Part shown: positions 7,913 through 16,547 of the stretch, one piece after another
Position numbering within the stretch: the stretch's first letter is position 1
Layout: every line of letters starts with the position of its first letter
Notes under the pieces: generated by a model
The model's database searches: none
Told to the model about the DNA's origin: nothing
What the model saw: the letters and a program-made list of their open reading frames with translations, nothing else
Translations under genes and position numbers: made by a program
From: JBECKS01 sp040235395
Lineage (GTDB): Bacteria > Pseudomonadota > Gammaproteobacteria > Pseudomonadales > JBECKS01
DNA length: 40,040 nt
Assembly (NCBI GenBank): GCA_040235395.1
Contig: JBECKS010000085.1
Coordinates: forward strand, 1 to 40,040
Direction: 5' to 3'

Positions 7913-8120
7913 GACTTTGTACTACAAAAAATACAAAAAAATAAGGGTTTTTATAGCCCACTTGGTGCATCTTGCCACATAAGTGCGCAAATCCTATTGA
8001 GCCCTCCCAAAAACCGCACAGAAAAGTCGCACTACTACCACAAGCTAGCAAGTTTAGATTTTTCCCACACCCAAACTTGGATAGAATCATCTCAGCAAGT
8101 AACTATTTCGAGGCAAGGAT
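7913..8120. other. Divergent intergenic region with A-tracts
   Basis: Together with the leader at 7720-7912 this makes a gap of about 400 bases without a recognised gene. This part lies between the histone-like gene's promoter and the CBS gene. It begins with phased A-tracts (about 7921-7943) that may bend DNA. A TAGAAT at 8082-8087 is a possible -10 box for the plus-strand CBS gene, without a convincing -35. I see no RNA gene or coding frame. Confidence 0.35.
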
Positions 8121-8537
8121 ATGCAGAAATTACCTTCAGTCAGTGCTCGTGAGTTCATGAGTGAGCACATCCACACCGTTAAACCAGAGACCAATATAGT
8201 CGATGCCATCAAGTTAATCATCGAACCTAAAATCTCAGGCCTCTGTGTTATTGATGACGAGAACAACCTCTTGGGAGTAATTTCAGAGGTAGACTGTCTT
8301 AGAGCCATTCTAGATGGCAGCTACTATGGCGAGGTTGGCGGTCACGTCTCTGATTACATGACCGCAAATGTCCAAAGCGTCAGCAGTGAGATAGCCATCA
8401 TCGATATCGCAAAACTGATACTGGATAACAATCGGCGGAGAATGCCTGTGGTTGAAAACGGTAAACTCGTTGGCCAGTTCAGTATACGCAGCATCCTGAA
8501 TGCCATCATTAATATGGAAGGTCGTCGTAAAACCTGA
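8121..8537 (+). CDS. Tandem CBS-domain protein
   Basis: A 138-residue protein made almost entirely of two CBS motifs, about residues 10-65 and 75-132. Typical elements are 'V..fM...i.tv.p..ni.dA', 'sGLcViDdennLlGViSevD' and 'rR.PVveNGKLVGqfSirsil'. CBS pairs bind adenosine nucleotides and sense energy state, usually as regulatory modules. Stand-alone pairs are common and their partners usually unknown. An AAGGA site lies just upstream of the ATG. It is one of three plus-strand genes in the window and converges on the transporter gene with only 6 bases between, so there is no obvious terminator. Confidence 0.85.
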   Translation: MQKLPSVSAREFMSEHIHTVKPETNIVDAIKLIIEPKISGLCVIDDENNLLGVISEVDCLRAILDGSYYGEVGGHVSDYMTANVQSVSSEIAIIDIAKLILDNNRRRMPVVENGKLVGQFSIRSILNAIINMEGRRKT

Positions 8538-8543
8538 ACTTGG

Positions 8544-9251
8544 TTACCAGTCCTTTTCCCTAAGATCCCATTCTCTAGCCAAATAGATGAATGGTGTGTC
8601 GATAAGGGCAATGATGACCTTGAATACGTATTTCGCCATTGCCAACTGCATTGCAGTAATAAAATCCACAATGCCCCACCAAACCACGAAACCATAAATA
8701 AACGTATCAATAAGTTGGGAAATCATCGTCGAGGCATTATTCCTTAGCCAAAGGTGCTTTCCTGCTGTCTTCTCTTTGAAAAAATGGAATAACCACACGT
8801 CTGCATGCTGGCTTATGAGATAGGCTAATAAGGAACCAAGTACAAACCTGGGAGTAAAATCAAAAAGCGTTGCCATAGCCTGATGAATTTTACTGGAGAA
8901 ACCGGCAACCTTTGGATCGCTCGCTGGCGCAAACTGTAAGCTCAGCGAAATCATGCCAATAATCATCACGCTAACCACAAAACCGATCATGACAGCACGA
9001 TTTGCTTCCCGCTTACCATATTTTTCACTCAGCAAGTCTGTTGAGAAATAAATACCGGAATAGAGGATTACACCAATACTGGTGGTCATACCCATCACTT
9101 CCGTCAACTTGGGACCTTGAAGATTGGCAAGTAACAGACTTAGGACAACGCTCGCGTAAAGCCCCTGCTTACCAAAGAAATGAAAAAGGAGAACAGCCGA
9201 ACCTAAATCGGCACAGACTGTAAAAAGCCAAAGTGAGGTATTCCAATCCAT
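8544..9251 (-). CDS. yhhQ: Queuosine precursor transporter (YhhQ/VUT family)
   Basis: A 235-residue inner-membrane protein with about six hydrophobic segments. The family motifs DLLSEKYGKREANRAV (about residues 72-87) and the SQLIDTFIYG stretch (about 178-187) identify the COG1738 VUT/QPTR family, which imports queuine or preQ0/preQ1 for queuosine in tRNAs with GUN anticodons, such as the tRNA-Tyr(GTA) at 667-751. It starts 28 bases after serA on the same strand, with a GAGGGAG site upstream. That gap is too small for a preQ1 riboswitch, so any such control would have to act elsewhere. Confidence 0.87.
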   Translation of the reverse strand: MDWNTSLWLFTVCADLGSAVLLFHFFGKQGLYASVVLSLLLANLQGPKLTEVMGMTTSIGVILYSGIYFSTDLLSEKYGKREANRAVMIGFVVSVMIIGMISLSLQFAPASDPKVAGFSSKIHQAMATLFDFTPRFVLGSLLAYLISQHADVWLFHFFKEKTAGKHLWLRNNASTMISQLIDTFIYGFVVWWGIVDFITAMQLAMAKYVFKVIIALIDTPFIYLAREWDLREKDW

Positions 9252-9279
9252 GACTCATACTCCCTCACTTTGATTGATT

Positions 9280-10449
9280 TTACAAAGCTCTAACCCTGAT
9301 TACGCCATTAACTGCTGCAATCTTCTCCAACAATTCCTGAGTGGGTTGTACATCAACATCAAGAATATTGTATGCAACATCACCACGGCTTTTATTTAAC
9401 ATGTCGATGACGTTAATGTTTTCATCAGCCAGAATAGAAAGCACATTGCCCAACATTTTAGGAACATTGTTATTCGAGAAAGTGATTCTGTGCCCTGTAC
9501 TTCTTTCCAAAGTTAAAGCTGGGAAGTTCACTGAGTTCTTGATATTTCCATTCTCTAGAAAGTCTATTAACTGATCTGCTGCCATGATGGCGCAGTTATC
9601 CTCAGCTTCAGCAGTACTCGCACCCAAGTGCGGCATGGAAATGCAATCACTTCGACCAATTAACTCGGGGCGAGGGAAATCAGAAATATAAGCAGAAATC
9701 TTTTTATCATCAAGCGCTTTAACAACAGATGCTACATCAACGATTTCATCGCGAGCAAAGTTCAGTAATTTAAGACCAGACTTTGCAGAAGCCAGCACAT
9801 CAGCATTCACCATGCCTCTTGTTGAATCCAGAGCAGGCACATGAATCGTCACAAAGTCAGACTTAGCAAACAATGAATGCAGGTTTTCCATTTTCTCAAC
9901 ACGATTAGGCAAGCGCCATGCTGCTTCGATTGAAAGCGCTGGGTCAAAACCAACCACTTTCATTCCAAGATCAAGTGCCATACTTGCCACAAGCGAACCA
10001 ATCGCACCCAAGCCAACAACGCCCAAGGTCTTTCCAGTAACTTCTGTTCCTTTGAAACGTTTTTTCTCTGCTTCTAACAATTTACCCATTGCAGCAGCAT
10101 CTTTTTCCTCAGTCAGGCTTTCAACGTATTGAACGCCTTGAACAATACCTCTTGAACCCAAAAGCAAACCCGTTAAAACCAGTTCCTTCACGGCATTAGC
10201 ATTTGCACCAGGTGTATTAAAAACGACGATGCCTTTCTCCGTGTAATCATTTACAGGAATATTATTTACGCCCGCACCTGCTCGACCAACTGCCAATAAA
10301 GTATCAACCACATCATCCATAGACATTTTGTAAGAACGCAACATGATGGCATCAGGATGAGCAATATCACCACCCACTTCATAGCTTTCTCTAGGAAATC
10401 GATTTAAACCCAGTATAGAAATCGAGTTGTGTGTTTTTACCTTAAACAT
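9280..10449 (-). CDS. serA: D-3-phosphoglycerate dehydrogenase
   Basis: Oxidises 3-phosphoglycerate to 3-phosphohydroxypyruvate with NAD, the first step of serine synthesis. The 389-residue protein has the NAD-binding GVVGLGAIGS (about 143-152), the catalytic region FARDEIVD with Arg233, Glu in DFPRPEL (about 262) and the catalytic His in MPHLGAST (His274). The C-terminal 70 or so residues resemble an ACT domain, the usual site of serine feedback. It begins 18 bases after serC, with AAGGG and 7-base spacing before the ATG, so the two are probably one transcript. Confidence 0.93.
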   Translation of the reverse strand: MFKVKTHNSISILGLNRFPRESYEVGGDIAHPDAIMLRSYKMSMDDVVDTLLAVGRAGAGVNNIPVNDYTEKGIVVFNTPGANANAVKELVLTGLLLGSRGIVQGVQYVESLTEEKDAAAMGKLLEAEKKRFKGTEVTGKTLGVVGLGAIGSLVASMALDLGMKVVGFDPALSIEAAWRLPNRVEKMENLHSLFAKSDFVTIHVPALDSTRGMVNADVLASAKSGLKLLNFARDEIVDVASVVKALDDKKISAYISDFPRPELIGRSDCISMPHLGASTAEAEDNCAIMAADQLIDFLENGNIKNSVNFPALTLERSTGHRITFSNNNVPKMLGNVLSILADENINVIDMLNKSRGDVAYNILDVDVQPTQELLEKIAAVNGVIRVRAL

Positions 10450-10467
10450 AACGAAACCCTTGAATTG

Positions 10468-11592
10468 TTATTTAACTGATTGATATGCCCAACTTAACCA
10501 CGGCATTAATGCTTCAAGATCACTACTTTCAACGGTAGCGCCGCACCAGATTCTCAAACCATCGGGCGCATCACGGTATGCACCAATATCATAAGCAACT
10601 GCTTCAGAATCAAGCAGCTTAATCATGGATTTAATCTGTGCAGCATCTAGTCTTAATTTCAAACACACACTGGTGTTTGAACGAATACTTGCATCCTCTG
10701 CAAGAAAGTCTATCCAGTCATTCTCTTGAACAAATTTTTCAAGCACGGCTAGATTTTTATTTGAGCGTTTAATCAATGATGAAAGACCACCAACGCTATC
10801 AACCCATGACAATGCATCCAGATAATCCTCTACCGCAAGCATTGAGGGCGTATTAATTGTTGCACCATTAAAGATATCCTCAATAAGCTTTCCACCTTTT
10901 GTCATTCTGAAAATTTTCGGCAAAGGTCTATCAGGCACATAAGACTCAAGACGTGCAACTGCTCGAGGACTTAAAATCAATACTCCGTGTGCACCTTCTC
11001 CACCTAACACTTTTTGCCAACTATAGGTAGCAACATCGATTTTTGACCAAGGAATATCCATAGCAAAAACAGCTGAGGTTGCGTCACAGATTGTTAAGCC
11101 CTCGCGCTCATCCGAAATCCAGTCGGCGTTATTAACTTTTACACCTGATGTGGTTCCATTCCAGGTGAAAACAATATCATGGGCAGGATTGGTCTTGCTT
11201 AAATCAGGAAGTTTGCCGTAGTCAGCTTTAAATTCATTCACATCCTTTAACTTTAATTGTTTAACAATGTCAGTTAACCAACCTTGACCAAAAGATTCCC
11301 AATAACAAACATCAACAGGACGTTCACCTAACAAAGACCACAGAGCCATTTCCATTGCGCCTGTATCGGAAGCCGGCACAATACCCAACAAGTAATCTTC
11401 AGGCAGTCCTAATAAACGTTTACTGTCATCAATGGCTTTTTTTAACTTTGCTTTACCAATGCTAGAGCGGTGTGAACGTCCAAGGCTTACCGTATCAAGA
11501 CCCGCCAAACTATATCCTGGTCTTTTGCTACAGGGTCCAGATGAAAAATTAGGATTGGACGGTTTTAATTCAGGTTTCATTTCAGCTGTCAT
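10468..11592 (-). CDS. serC: Phosphoserine aminotransferase, alphaproteobacterial/methanogen-like type
   Basis: Transaminates 3-phosphohydroxypyruvate to phosphoserine using PLP. The 374-residue protein starts with KPSNPNFSSGPCSKRPGY, and has ASDTGAMEMALWSLLG, WNGTTSGVKV, CDATSAVFAMDIPW and the PLP lysine in SWQKVLGGEGAHG (Lys194). These features belong to the SerC_2 subfamily (TIGR01365) known from alphaproteobacteria and Methanosarcina, not the E. coli type. It is followed by serA, giving the first two enzymes of serine synthesis in one unit. The upstream ATG at 11592 has a GTGAG site; Met5 is an alternative start. Confidence 0.9.
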   Translation of the reverse strand: MTAEMKPELKPSNPNFSSGPCSKRPGYSLAGLDTVSLGRSHRSSIGKAKLKKAIDDSKRLLGLPEDYLLGIVPASDTGAMEMALWSLLGERPVDVCYWESFGQGWLTDIVKQLKLKDVNEFKADYGKLPDLSKTNPAHDIVFTWNGTTSGVKVNNADWISDEREGLTICDATSAVFAMDIPWSKIDVATYSWQKVLGGEGAHGVLILSPRAVARLESYVPDRPLPKIFRMTKGGKLIEDIFNGATINTPSMLAVEDYLDALSWVDSVGGLSSLIKRSNKNLAVLEKFVQENDWIDFLAEDASIRSNTSVCLKLRLDAAQIKSMIKLLDSEAVAYDIGAYRDAPDGLRIWCGATVESSDLEALMPWLSWAYQSVK

Positions 11593-11642
11593 AAATGCGA
11601 ACTCACAAAAATCAAATTAGACATTAATTTTTCAAAGAAAAT

Positions 11643-12236
11643 TTATTCAATTAAATGACCAAGCTTTCCTTTCTTGGTTTCCAGATAACGCTCATTATGA
11701 GTGTTATGCCCTTTCTTGAGGGGAATTCTTTCAACGACTTCAACACCCATACTTTCAAGCGCTTCCACTTTCCTTGGGTTATTGGTCATCAAACGTACCC
11801 GCTCAATCCCAAGATGCTCAAGCATATCCTTACACATGCTGTAATCCCTTTGGTCTGCATGAAATCCAAGTTGCTCATTAGCCTGCACTGTATCTGCACC
11901 TTCATCCTGCAATGCGTAGGCTTTGATTTTATTTAAAAGACCAATGCCTCTGCCTTCCTGTCTGAGATAAAGAACTGCACCGCAACCGGTATCTGCCACC
12001 TTTTCCAGCGCCGCCTGAAGCTGAGGACCACAATCACAACGAAGACTGAACAAGGCATCGCCTGTGAGACATTCAGAATGCAAACGCAATAACGGAATCT
12101 GGTCCTTAGACAGGGATTCAAGACCCTTTGCCATTACGACATGCTCTTTCCCTGTTTCCTCATCAAGAAAACCCAACAACTCAAATTCACCCCATTGAGT
12201 CGGTAAGTGTGATGAAGCAATAAATTTCACTGACAT
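11643..12236 (-). CDS. ribA: GTP cyclohydrolase II
   Basis: Opens GTP to 2,5-diamino-6-ribosylamino-4-pyrimidinone 5'-phosphate, the first committed step of riboflavin synthesis. The 197-residue protein carries the full zinc motif in HSECLTGDALFSLRCDCG (Cys56, Cys67, Cys69) and the catalytic LRQEGRGIGL. Length matches E. coli RibA. It matters because the RibBA protein at 14780-15865 lacks these motifs, so this gene probably supplies the activity. It lies downstream of pgpA, but a -10-like sequence with a GC-rich discriminator in the gap suggests its own promoter. Confidence 0.95.
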   Translation of the reverse strand: MSVKFIASSHLPTQWGEFELLGFLDEETGKEHVVMAKGLESLSKDQIPLLRLHSECLTGDALFSLRCDCGPQLQAALEKVADTGCGAVLYLRQEGRGIGLLNKIKAYALQDEGADTVQANEQLGFHADQRDYSMCKDMLEHLGIERVRLMTNNPRKVEALESMGVEVVERIPLKKGHNTHNERYLETKKGKLGHLIE

Positions 12237-12284
12237 GAGAGCAGTTACCTATGTGGTTCAGGTCAAGGATTGAAAAGGAGCGCG

Positions 12285-12290
12285 ATTGTA
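12285..12290 (-). promoter_or_regulatory. Candidate -10 box of ribA
   Basis: TACAAT on the minus strand, followed by CGCGCTCC, the same style of GC-rich discriminator as at the tRNA and histone-like promoters. The -35 region is poor (TTTCGC with 18-base spacing is the best I see). It would give a leader of about 45 bases, too short for an FMN riboswitch. Confidence 0.4.
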
Positions 12291-12344
12291 TCAAAAAGGT
12301 TTCAAAGGGCGAAATGAAGCCTGTTCAAATAAGCGTGAAAATCA

Positions 12345-12833
12345 TTAATAAAGCCAATCCATCATATAAACAGAGAGAAAAAGGATGACCCAGGCAAACA
12401 GTCCAGCAATAACGTCATCCAGCATGATGCCCAAACCACCTTTTACCTGCCTGTCAAAATAGGCTATTGGCCAAGGCTTCCAGATATCAAAAAGCCTGAA
12501 TAAGGCAAAACCCATAAATACCGTAATGACATTGTCTGGAATGGCAATCATGGTAATGAGGTAGCCCACAATTTCATCCCAGACAATGCCCGAATGATCA
12601 TGGACTTGCAGATCCCTGGCACAACGATCGCAAATGTATATTCCAATCCCCGTGAAAAGAACAACAGCAAGCAGATACAAAGGTAAGGGCAATTGACATA
12701 GCACCAGATAAACAGGGATAGCGACAAGCGTTCCCACCGTACCTGGTGCTTTTGGGCTAGCTCCCGCACCAAAACCAAAAGCCATAATGTGAATTGGGTT
12801 TTTCCAGCTGGAGGCTGGCATGTTCAACTTCAT
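12345..12833 (-). CDS. pgpA: Phosphatidylglycerophosphatase A
   Basis: Removes phosphate from phosphatidylglycerophosphate to give phosphatidylglycerol in the inner membrane. The 162-residue protein has the family start 'FGfGaG.sPkAPGTvGTl', the central IVWDEIVGYLITM, FALFRLFDIWKPWPI and the C-terminal GGLGIMLDDVIAGL with the conserved Asp pair, plus three to four hydrophobic segments. It follows thiL by 21 bases. The nusB-thiL-pgpA order is standard in gammaproteobacteria. Confidence 0.95.
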   Translation of the reverse strand: MKLNMPASSWKNPIHIMAFGFGAGASPKAPGTVGTLVAIPVYLVLCQLPLPLYLLAVVLFTGIGIYICDRCARDLQVHDHSGIVWDEIVGYLITMIAIPDNVITVFMGFALFRLFDIWKPWPIAYFDRQVKGGLGIMLDDVIAGLFAWVILFLSVYMMDWLY

Positions 12834-12854
12834 AATGCTGTCTTAAGCCTTTAT

Positions 12855-13808
12855 TTAAAAATGTTGATATCCGGCAACCGCCACAGGCGCACCACTCTGC
12901 TCATAAATCATGGTATTGCCCTGCTTCTGAAAACCGCCAATCACTGATAAGGGCAAAGCAAGCTCTTGTGCCCATTGCTCTACTGCGCTCAGAGCCGACT
13001 CACTAACAGCAAAACATAATTCATAATCATCTCCACCAGAAAGCATGAGCTCCCTCGCATCAATAGATGATAGCTGTTGTAAATCCTGATGGACTAGCAG
13101 ATTCCCGGTATCAATTTTTGCAGAAAGTTTACTCGCCCTACAAAGATGACCAATTTCAGATAGTAGCCCATCTGAAATATCAATCGCGCAACGCACGCCC
13201 AAATCATATAAACCTAAAGCAAACTCCAATCTTGCTTCAGGTCTTAGAAATCGCAACTGAGCTGACTGACTTTTAAACTTTCCCTTTTTATATTCTTGCA
13301 GCCCCAGTGCTGCCAAACCAAGATGACCTGTAACACAGATCAAGTCATTTTCTTTTGCAGCATCTCGTCTTAAAAATTTCCCGGCATCAACAACACCATT
13401 AAGCTGAATCGAAACACTTAAAGGCCCTCGACTCATATCGCCACCAACCAACACCAAGCGATGTTGATTTGCTAATTCAAAAAGCGAATCAGAAAAAGAC
13501 TTCAACCAAAGCTCATCTTTTTCAGGAAGTGTTAAAGAGAGCGTAAAACTATGGAGACTAGCTCCCATTGCAGCTAAATCACTAAGATTTACAGCAAGTG
13601 ATTTATACGCAATATCAGCAGCACTACCATCTTCTGGAAAGTGAACACCTGCTACTAAAGTATCGACACAAGTCACAAGCTGCTTTCCTGCCGTTAACTC
13701 AAAAACAGCGGCATCATCACCAATACCAAGAGTGATATTTTTCTGTTCAGAAAAAGTCTGATTTTTGCTGTTGATAAAAAAAGACTGAATTAGCTCGAAT
13801 TCGTCCAT
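12855..13808 (-). CDS. thiL: Thiamine-monophosphate kinase
   Basis: Phosphorylates thiamine monophosphate to thiamine pyrophosphate with ATP. The 317-residue PurM-like protein shows GIGDDAAVFE (about residues 28-37), the CVDTLVAGVHFP substrate region, YKSLAVNLSDLAAMGA, VGGDMSRG and AIDISDGLLSEIGH, all hallmarks of ThiL. It starts 26 bases after nusB. I see no TPP riboswitch ahead of it, as expected for a salvage kinase placed in the rib-nus cluster. Confidence 0.95.
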   Translation of the reverse strand: MDEFELIQSFFINSKNQTFSEQKNITLGIGDDAAVFELTAGKQLVTCVDTLVAGVHFPEDGSAADIAYKSLAVNLSDLAAMGASLHSFTLSLTLPEKDELWLKSFSDSLFELANQHRLVLVGGDMSRGPLSVSIQLNGVVDAGKFLRRDAAKENDLICVTGHLGLAALGLQEYKKGKFKSQSAQLRFLRPEARLEFALGLYDLGVRCAIDISDGLLSEIGHLCRASKLSAKIDTGNLLVHQDLQQLSSIDARELMLSGGDDYELCFAVSESALSAVEQWAQELALPLSVIGGFQKQGNTMIYEQSGAPVAVAGYQHF

Positions 13809-13834
13809 AACTGATTAACTGGTTTTAGAAAAAA

Positions 13835-14275
13835 TTATGACTTTTCAGCACACTCAGGTGCTCGAAAATCCTGAGCAAGTTTATCAAGCACACCGTTAAC
13901 GTAACGGTGACTATCCTCGCTTCCAAAAACCTTTGCTAGCTCAATGGCTTCATTAATAACAACACGATAAGGAATATCAACGCGTTCTTTTAATTCAAAA
14001 CTGGCAATTCTAAGAATCGCCAGGGTAACTGGATCAAGTTCCTTTATCTTTCTATCAGCATATGCAATAAAAGCTTCATCAAGGGATTCAACTTGATTTA
14101 CAACGCCCGACATTAATTCCCTGAAGTAATCCATATCGACTTTTTTCATATCGTTTTCTTCAAGAAACTGACTTTCTATTTCGCTAACAGATGTTCCTGT
14201 CATCTGCCATTGATAGAGCCCTTGCATGGCAAATCGTCTTGCCTTGTGGCGTGCGGATGGTTTGACTTGATTCAT
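13835..14275 (-). CDS. nusB: Transcription antitermination protein NusB
   Basis: RNA-binding helical protein that works with NusE (S10) at boxA in rRNA antitermination. The 146-residue sequence has the family patterns KARRFAMQGLYQWQMTG near the start and the C-terminal IPYRVVINEAIELAKVFGSEDSHRYVNGVLDKLA-type helices with conserved 'NEAIELAK'. Length is close to E. coli NusB (139). It follows ribH by 3 bases, the usual ribH-nusB pairing. Confidence 0.95.
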   Translation of the reverse strand: MNQVKPSARHKARRFAMQGLYQWQMTGTSVSEIESQFLEENDMKKVDMDYFRELMSGVVNQVESLDEAFIAYADRKIKELDPVTLAILRIASFELKERVDIPYRVVINEAIELAKVFGSEDSHRYVNGVLDKLAQDFRAPECAEKS

Positions 14276-14278
14276 GGA

Positions 14279-14740
14279 TTACATTTGTCTTAGTAGACTA
14301 AGCATTTCAATTGCACTCAAACAGGCTTCCTCACCTTTGTTACCAGCCTTAGTACCTGATCTTTCAATCGCCTGCTCAATGGTATCAACAGTCAACACAC
14401 CAAAAGCTACAGGAATTTCTGATTGTAAGGAAACCTGCGAGATTCCTTTTACACATTCACCTGCGACATATTCAAAATGCGGGGTGCCACCACGAATCAC
14501 TGCACCCAGTGTGATAATGGCATCATAATTTCCACTCGTTGCCATTTTCTTAACCGCAAGGGGTAATTCGAAGGCACCAGGTACACGCACTATGGTTATA
14601 TCCTTATCATTGACGCCATGTCGCTTCAAAGTATCGAGCGCACCTGATAACAGACTTTCCACCACAAAACTGTTAAAACGAGCAACCACAATGCCATACC
14701 GGCCTGTACAATTCTTGAAATCACCTTCTATTGTTTTCAT
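14279..14740 (-). CDS. ribH: 6,7-dimethyl-8-ribityllumazine synthase
   Basis: Condenses the ribitylamino-pyrimidine with 3,4-dihydroxy-2-butanone 4-phosphate to form lumazine, and forms icosahedral or pentameric shells. The 153-residue protein has VARFNSFVVESLLSGA, VRVPGAFELPLAVKKMA and IITLGAVIRGGTPHFEYVAGE, with the catalytic His in the last motif. It lies between ribBA and nusB in the usual order. Confidence 0.96.
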   Translation of the reverse strand: MKTIEGDFKNCTGRYGIVVARFNSFVVESLLSGALDTLKRHGVNDKDITIVRVPGAFELPLAVKKMATSGNYDAIITLGAVIRGGTPHFEYVAGECVKGISQVSLQSEIPVAFGVLTVDTIEQAIERSGTKAGNKGEEACLSAIEMLSLLRQM

Positions 14741-14779
14741 AACGATTCCTGCTTTTCAATTAACCAAAGAAAAATTTAA

Positions 14780-15865
14780 TTAAATACTTTCAATATATTC
14801 CACAATTTCCAAATCAAAACCTGATAAGGCATTAAAGCGCATCGGCGAACTTAACAAGCGCATTTTGCTAATACCAAGGTCACGTAAAATCTGAGAGCCA
14901 GAACCAATTCGCTTACTCGCTTCATTTTGCGTCATTACATTACCAAATAAAGTGAACTGGTCCTTTGAAGACATGGCATGACCAAACATCAATAACACAC
15001 CGCTTTCTTCCTTGGAAATAAATTCCAGACTCTTATGCGCACTCCATGAAAAACGGTCAGGCAACTCAACACCTAAAGCATCACGCCACACATCCAGATA
15101 TTGCGCACGAACAACTGGAACCGAGGCTTGACTATTCACATCACCCTTCACCATTGCCAGATGTGTTTCGTTATCTACTAAATCCTTATAAACGACAGCA
15201 AGAAAATTCCCGTGTTGTGTCTGAATCTCTTCTTCAGAAATTCTCTCTACGGTTTTTTCATGAAATAAACGGTAATGAATTAAATCCGCAATCGTACCAA
15301 CCTTAAGATTGTGTTTCTGTGCAAATGATTCCAGATCAGAACGACGCGCCATGGTGCCATCTTCATTCATCACCTCTACTATCATGGCAGCTGGTTCAAG
15401 ACCTGCAAGTCGAGCCAAATCACAACCAGCTTCTGTATGCCCAGCACGGTGTAAAACACCACCGGGTTCAGCCATCAAAGGAAAGATATGCCCAGGTTGC
15501 ACAATATCACTCGGTTTTGCATTCGGAGAAACCGCTGCCTGAATCGTGCGAGCCCTATCTGCAGCAGAAATACCTGTGGTTACGCCCTGCGCGGCTTCTA
15601 TAGATAAGGTGAAATTGGTTCCATGCTGCGCATTATTATTGTTAACCATGAGTGGAAGATTCAATTGCTTACACCTTGCCTGACTCAATGTTAAACAAAT
15701 CAATCCACGCCCTTCCTTTGCCATGAAGTTCACATCTTCAGGGCGCACACAGGAAGCGGCCATCACCAGGTCACCTTCATTTTCCCTGTCTTCGTCATCC
15801 ATCAAGACAACCATCTTGCCATGACGAATATCTTCAATTAATTCTTCAGGTGTATTCAATTTCAT
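14780..15865 (-). CDS. ribBA: 3,4-dihydroxy-2-butanone 4-phosphate synthase fused to a degenerate GTP cyclohydrolase II domain
   Basis: A 361-residue fusion. Residues 1 to about 200 form an intact RibB: the acidic loop DDEDRENEGD (23-32), HGTNFTLSIEA, GGVLHRAGHTEAGCDLARL and EVMNEDGTMAR. It converts ribulose 5-phosphate to the four-carbon riboflavin precursor. Residues from about 205 have the length and outline of RibA (QTQHGNFLAVVYKD) but lack the CxxGD..CDC zinc cluster and RQEGRGIGL. Here the aligned part reads VPVVRAQYLDVWRDAL. The C-terminal half is therefore unlikely to be a cyclohydrolase. Such variants, called RibBX, are known in proteobacteria. The intact ribA at 11643-12236 would complement it. 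Confidence 0.93.
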   Translation of the reverse strand: MKLNTPEELIEDIRHGKMVVLMDDEDRENEGDLVMAASCVRPEDVNFMAKEGRGLICLTLSQARCKQLNLPLMVNNNNAQHGTNFTLSIEAAQGVTTGISAADRARTIQAAVSPNAKPSDIVQPGHIFPLMAEPGGVLHRAGHTEAGCDLARLAGLEPAAMIVEVMNEDGTMARRSDLESFAQKHNLKVGTIADLIHYRLFHEKTVERISEEEIQTQHGNFLAVVYKDLVDNETHLAMVKGDVNSQASVPVVRAQYLDVWRDALGVELPDRFSWSAHKSLEFISKEESGVLLMFGHAMSSKDQFTLFGNVMTQNEASKRIGSGSQILRDLGISKMRLLSSPMRFNALSGFDLEIVEYIESI

Positions 15866-15889
15866 TTTTAATCCTAAACCTTTTTAAAA

Positions 15890-16546
15890 TTAGTTTTTCA
15901 AAAAACCATGCTCTGCAAGAAAACCTTCCGTTATTCCAATTTTGCCTGTCTTCGCTTCGCCCGTTAACAAACGTTCGAGATACCTAGCAATCACATCCAC
16001 TTCAAGATTAACCTCAACCCCGGGCTTCCACTGACTTGCTGTTGTTCTTTCAGCGGTATGGGGAACAATATTGAGATAAAAATTATTCAACTCTACGTCA
16101 TTAACTGTAAGGCTTATGCCATCAACACAAATCGAACCTTTTGCAGCAATGTATTTTGCCAACTCTTCTGGCACTTCAATCACATAACGAATTGCCCTGC
16201 CATCATCAAAACTTCTGATGATTTTCCCCAAACCATCCACATGTCCACTCACCAGATGACCACCAAGGCGAGAAGTGGGTGTTAAAGCTTTTTCAAGATT
16301 TACCTTTGAGCCCGCTTTCAGATTTCCAAGCGATGTATGACGAATGGTTTCAGCAGACACATCAGCGTCAAAACTTTTTTCCCCCAACTTAATGGCTGTC
16401 AAACAAACACCATTAACTGCAATGCTGTCGCCAATTTTTACATCACTCATGTCTAGCTCACCTGTCTGCACCTGCAAACAGAAATCCTCGCCTTTTGAAT
16501 TCACAGCGACAATGGAGCCTAAACTTTCAACAATACCTGTAAACAT
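15890..16546 (-). CDS. ribE: Riboflavin synthase, alpha chain
   Basis: Dismutates two lumazine molecules to riboflavin. The 218-residue protein starts with the invariant MFTGIVE and has two lumazine-binding repeats, with CLTAIKLG in the first and GHLVSGHVDGLG opening the second, then VDGISLTVND. I chose the ATG at 16546 rather than the longer in-frame start at 16669 because MFTGIVE is the family N-terminus and the longer version would run back into ribD. It begins one base after the ribD stop, so translation is probably coupled. Confidence 0.95.
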   Translation of the reverse strand: MFTGIVESLGSIVAVNSKGEDFCLQVQTGELDMSDVKIGDSIAVNGVCLTAIKLGEKSFDADVSAETIRHTSLGNLKAGSKVNLEKALTPTSRLGGHLVSGHVDGLGKIIRSFDDGRAIRYVIEVPEELAKYIAAKGSICVDGISLTVNDVELNNFYLNIVPHTAERTTASQWKPGVEVNLEVDVIARYLERLLTGEAKTGKIGITEGFLAEHGFLKN

Positions 16547-16547
16547 T

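Noticed and set aside
9252..9279. preQ1 riboswitch ahead of the queuosine-precursor transporter
   Set aside because: Only 28 bases separate it from serA, too few for the aptamer plus a ribosome binding site.
12237..12344. FMN riboswitch ahead of ribA, and likewise ahead of ribBA, ribE and ribD
   Set aside because: The gaps are at most about 110 bases and contain none of the conserved RFN-element pieces; inside the operon they are 1-40 bases.
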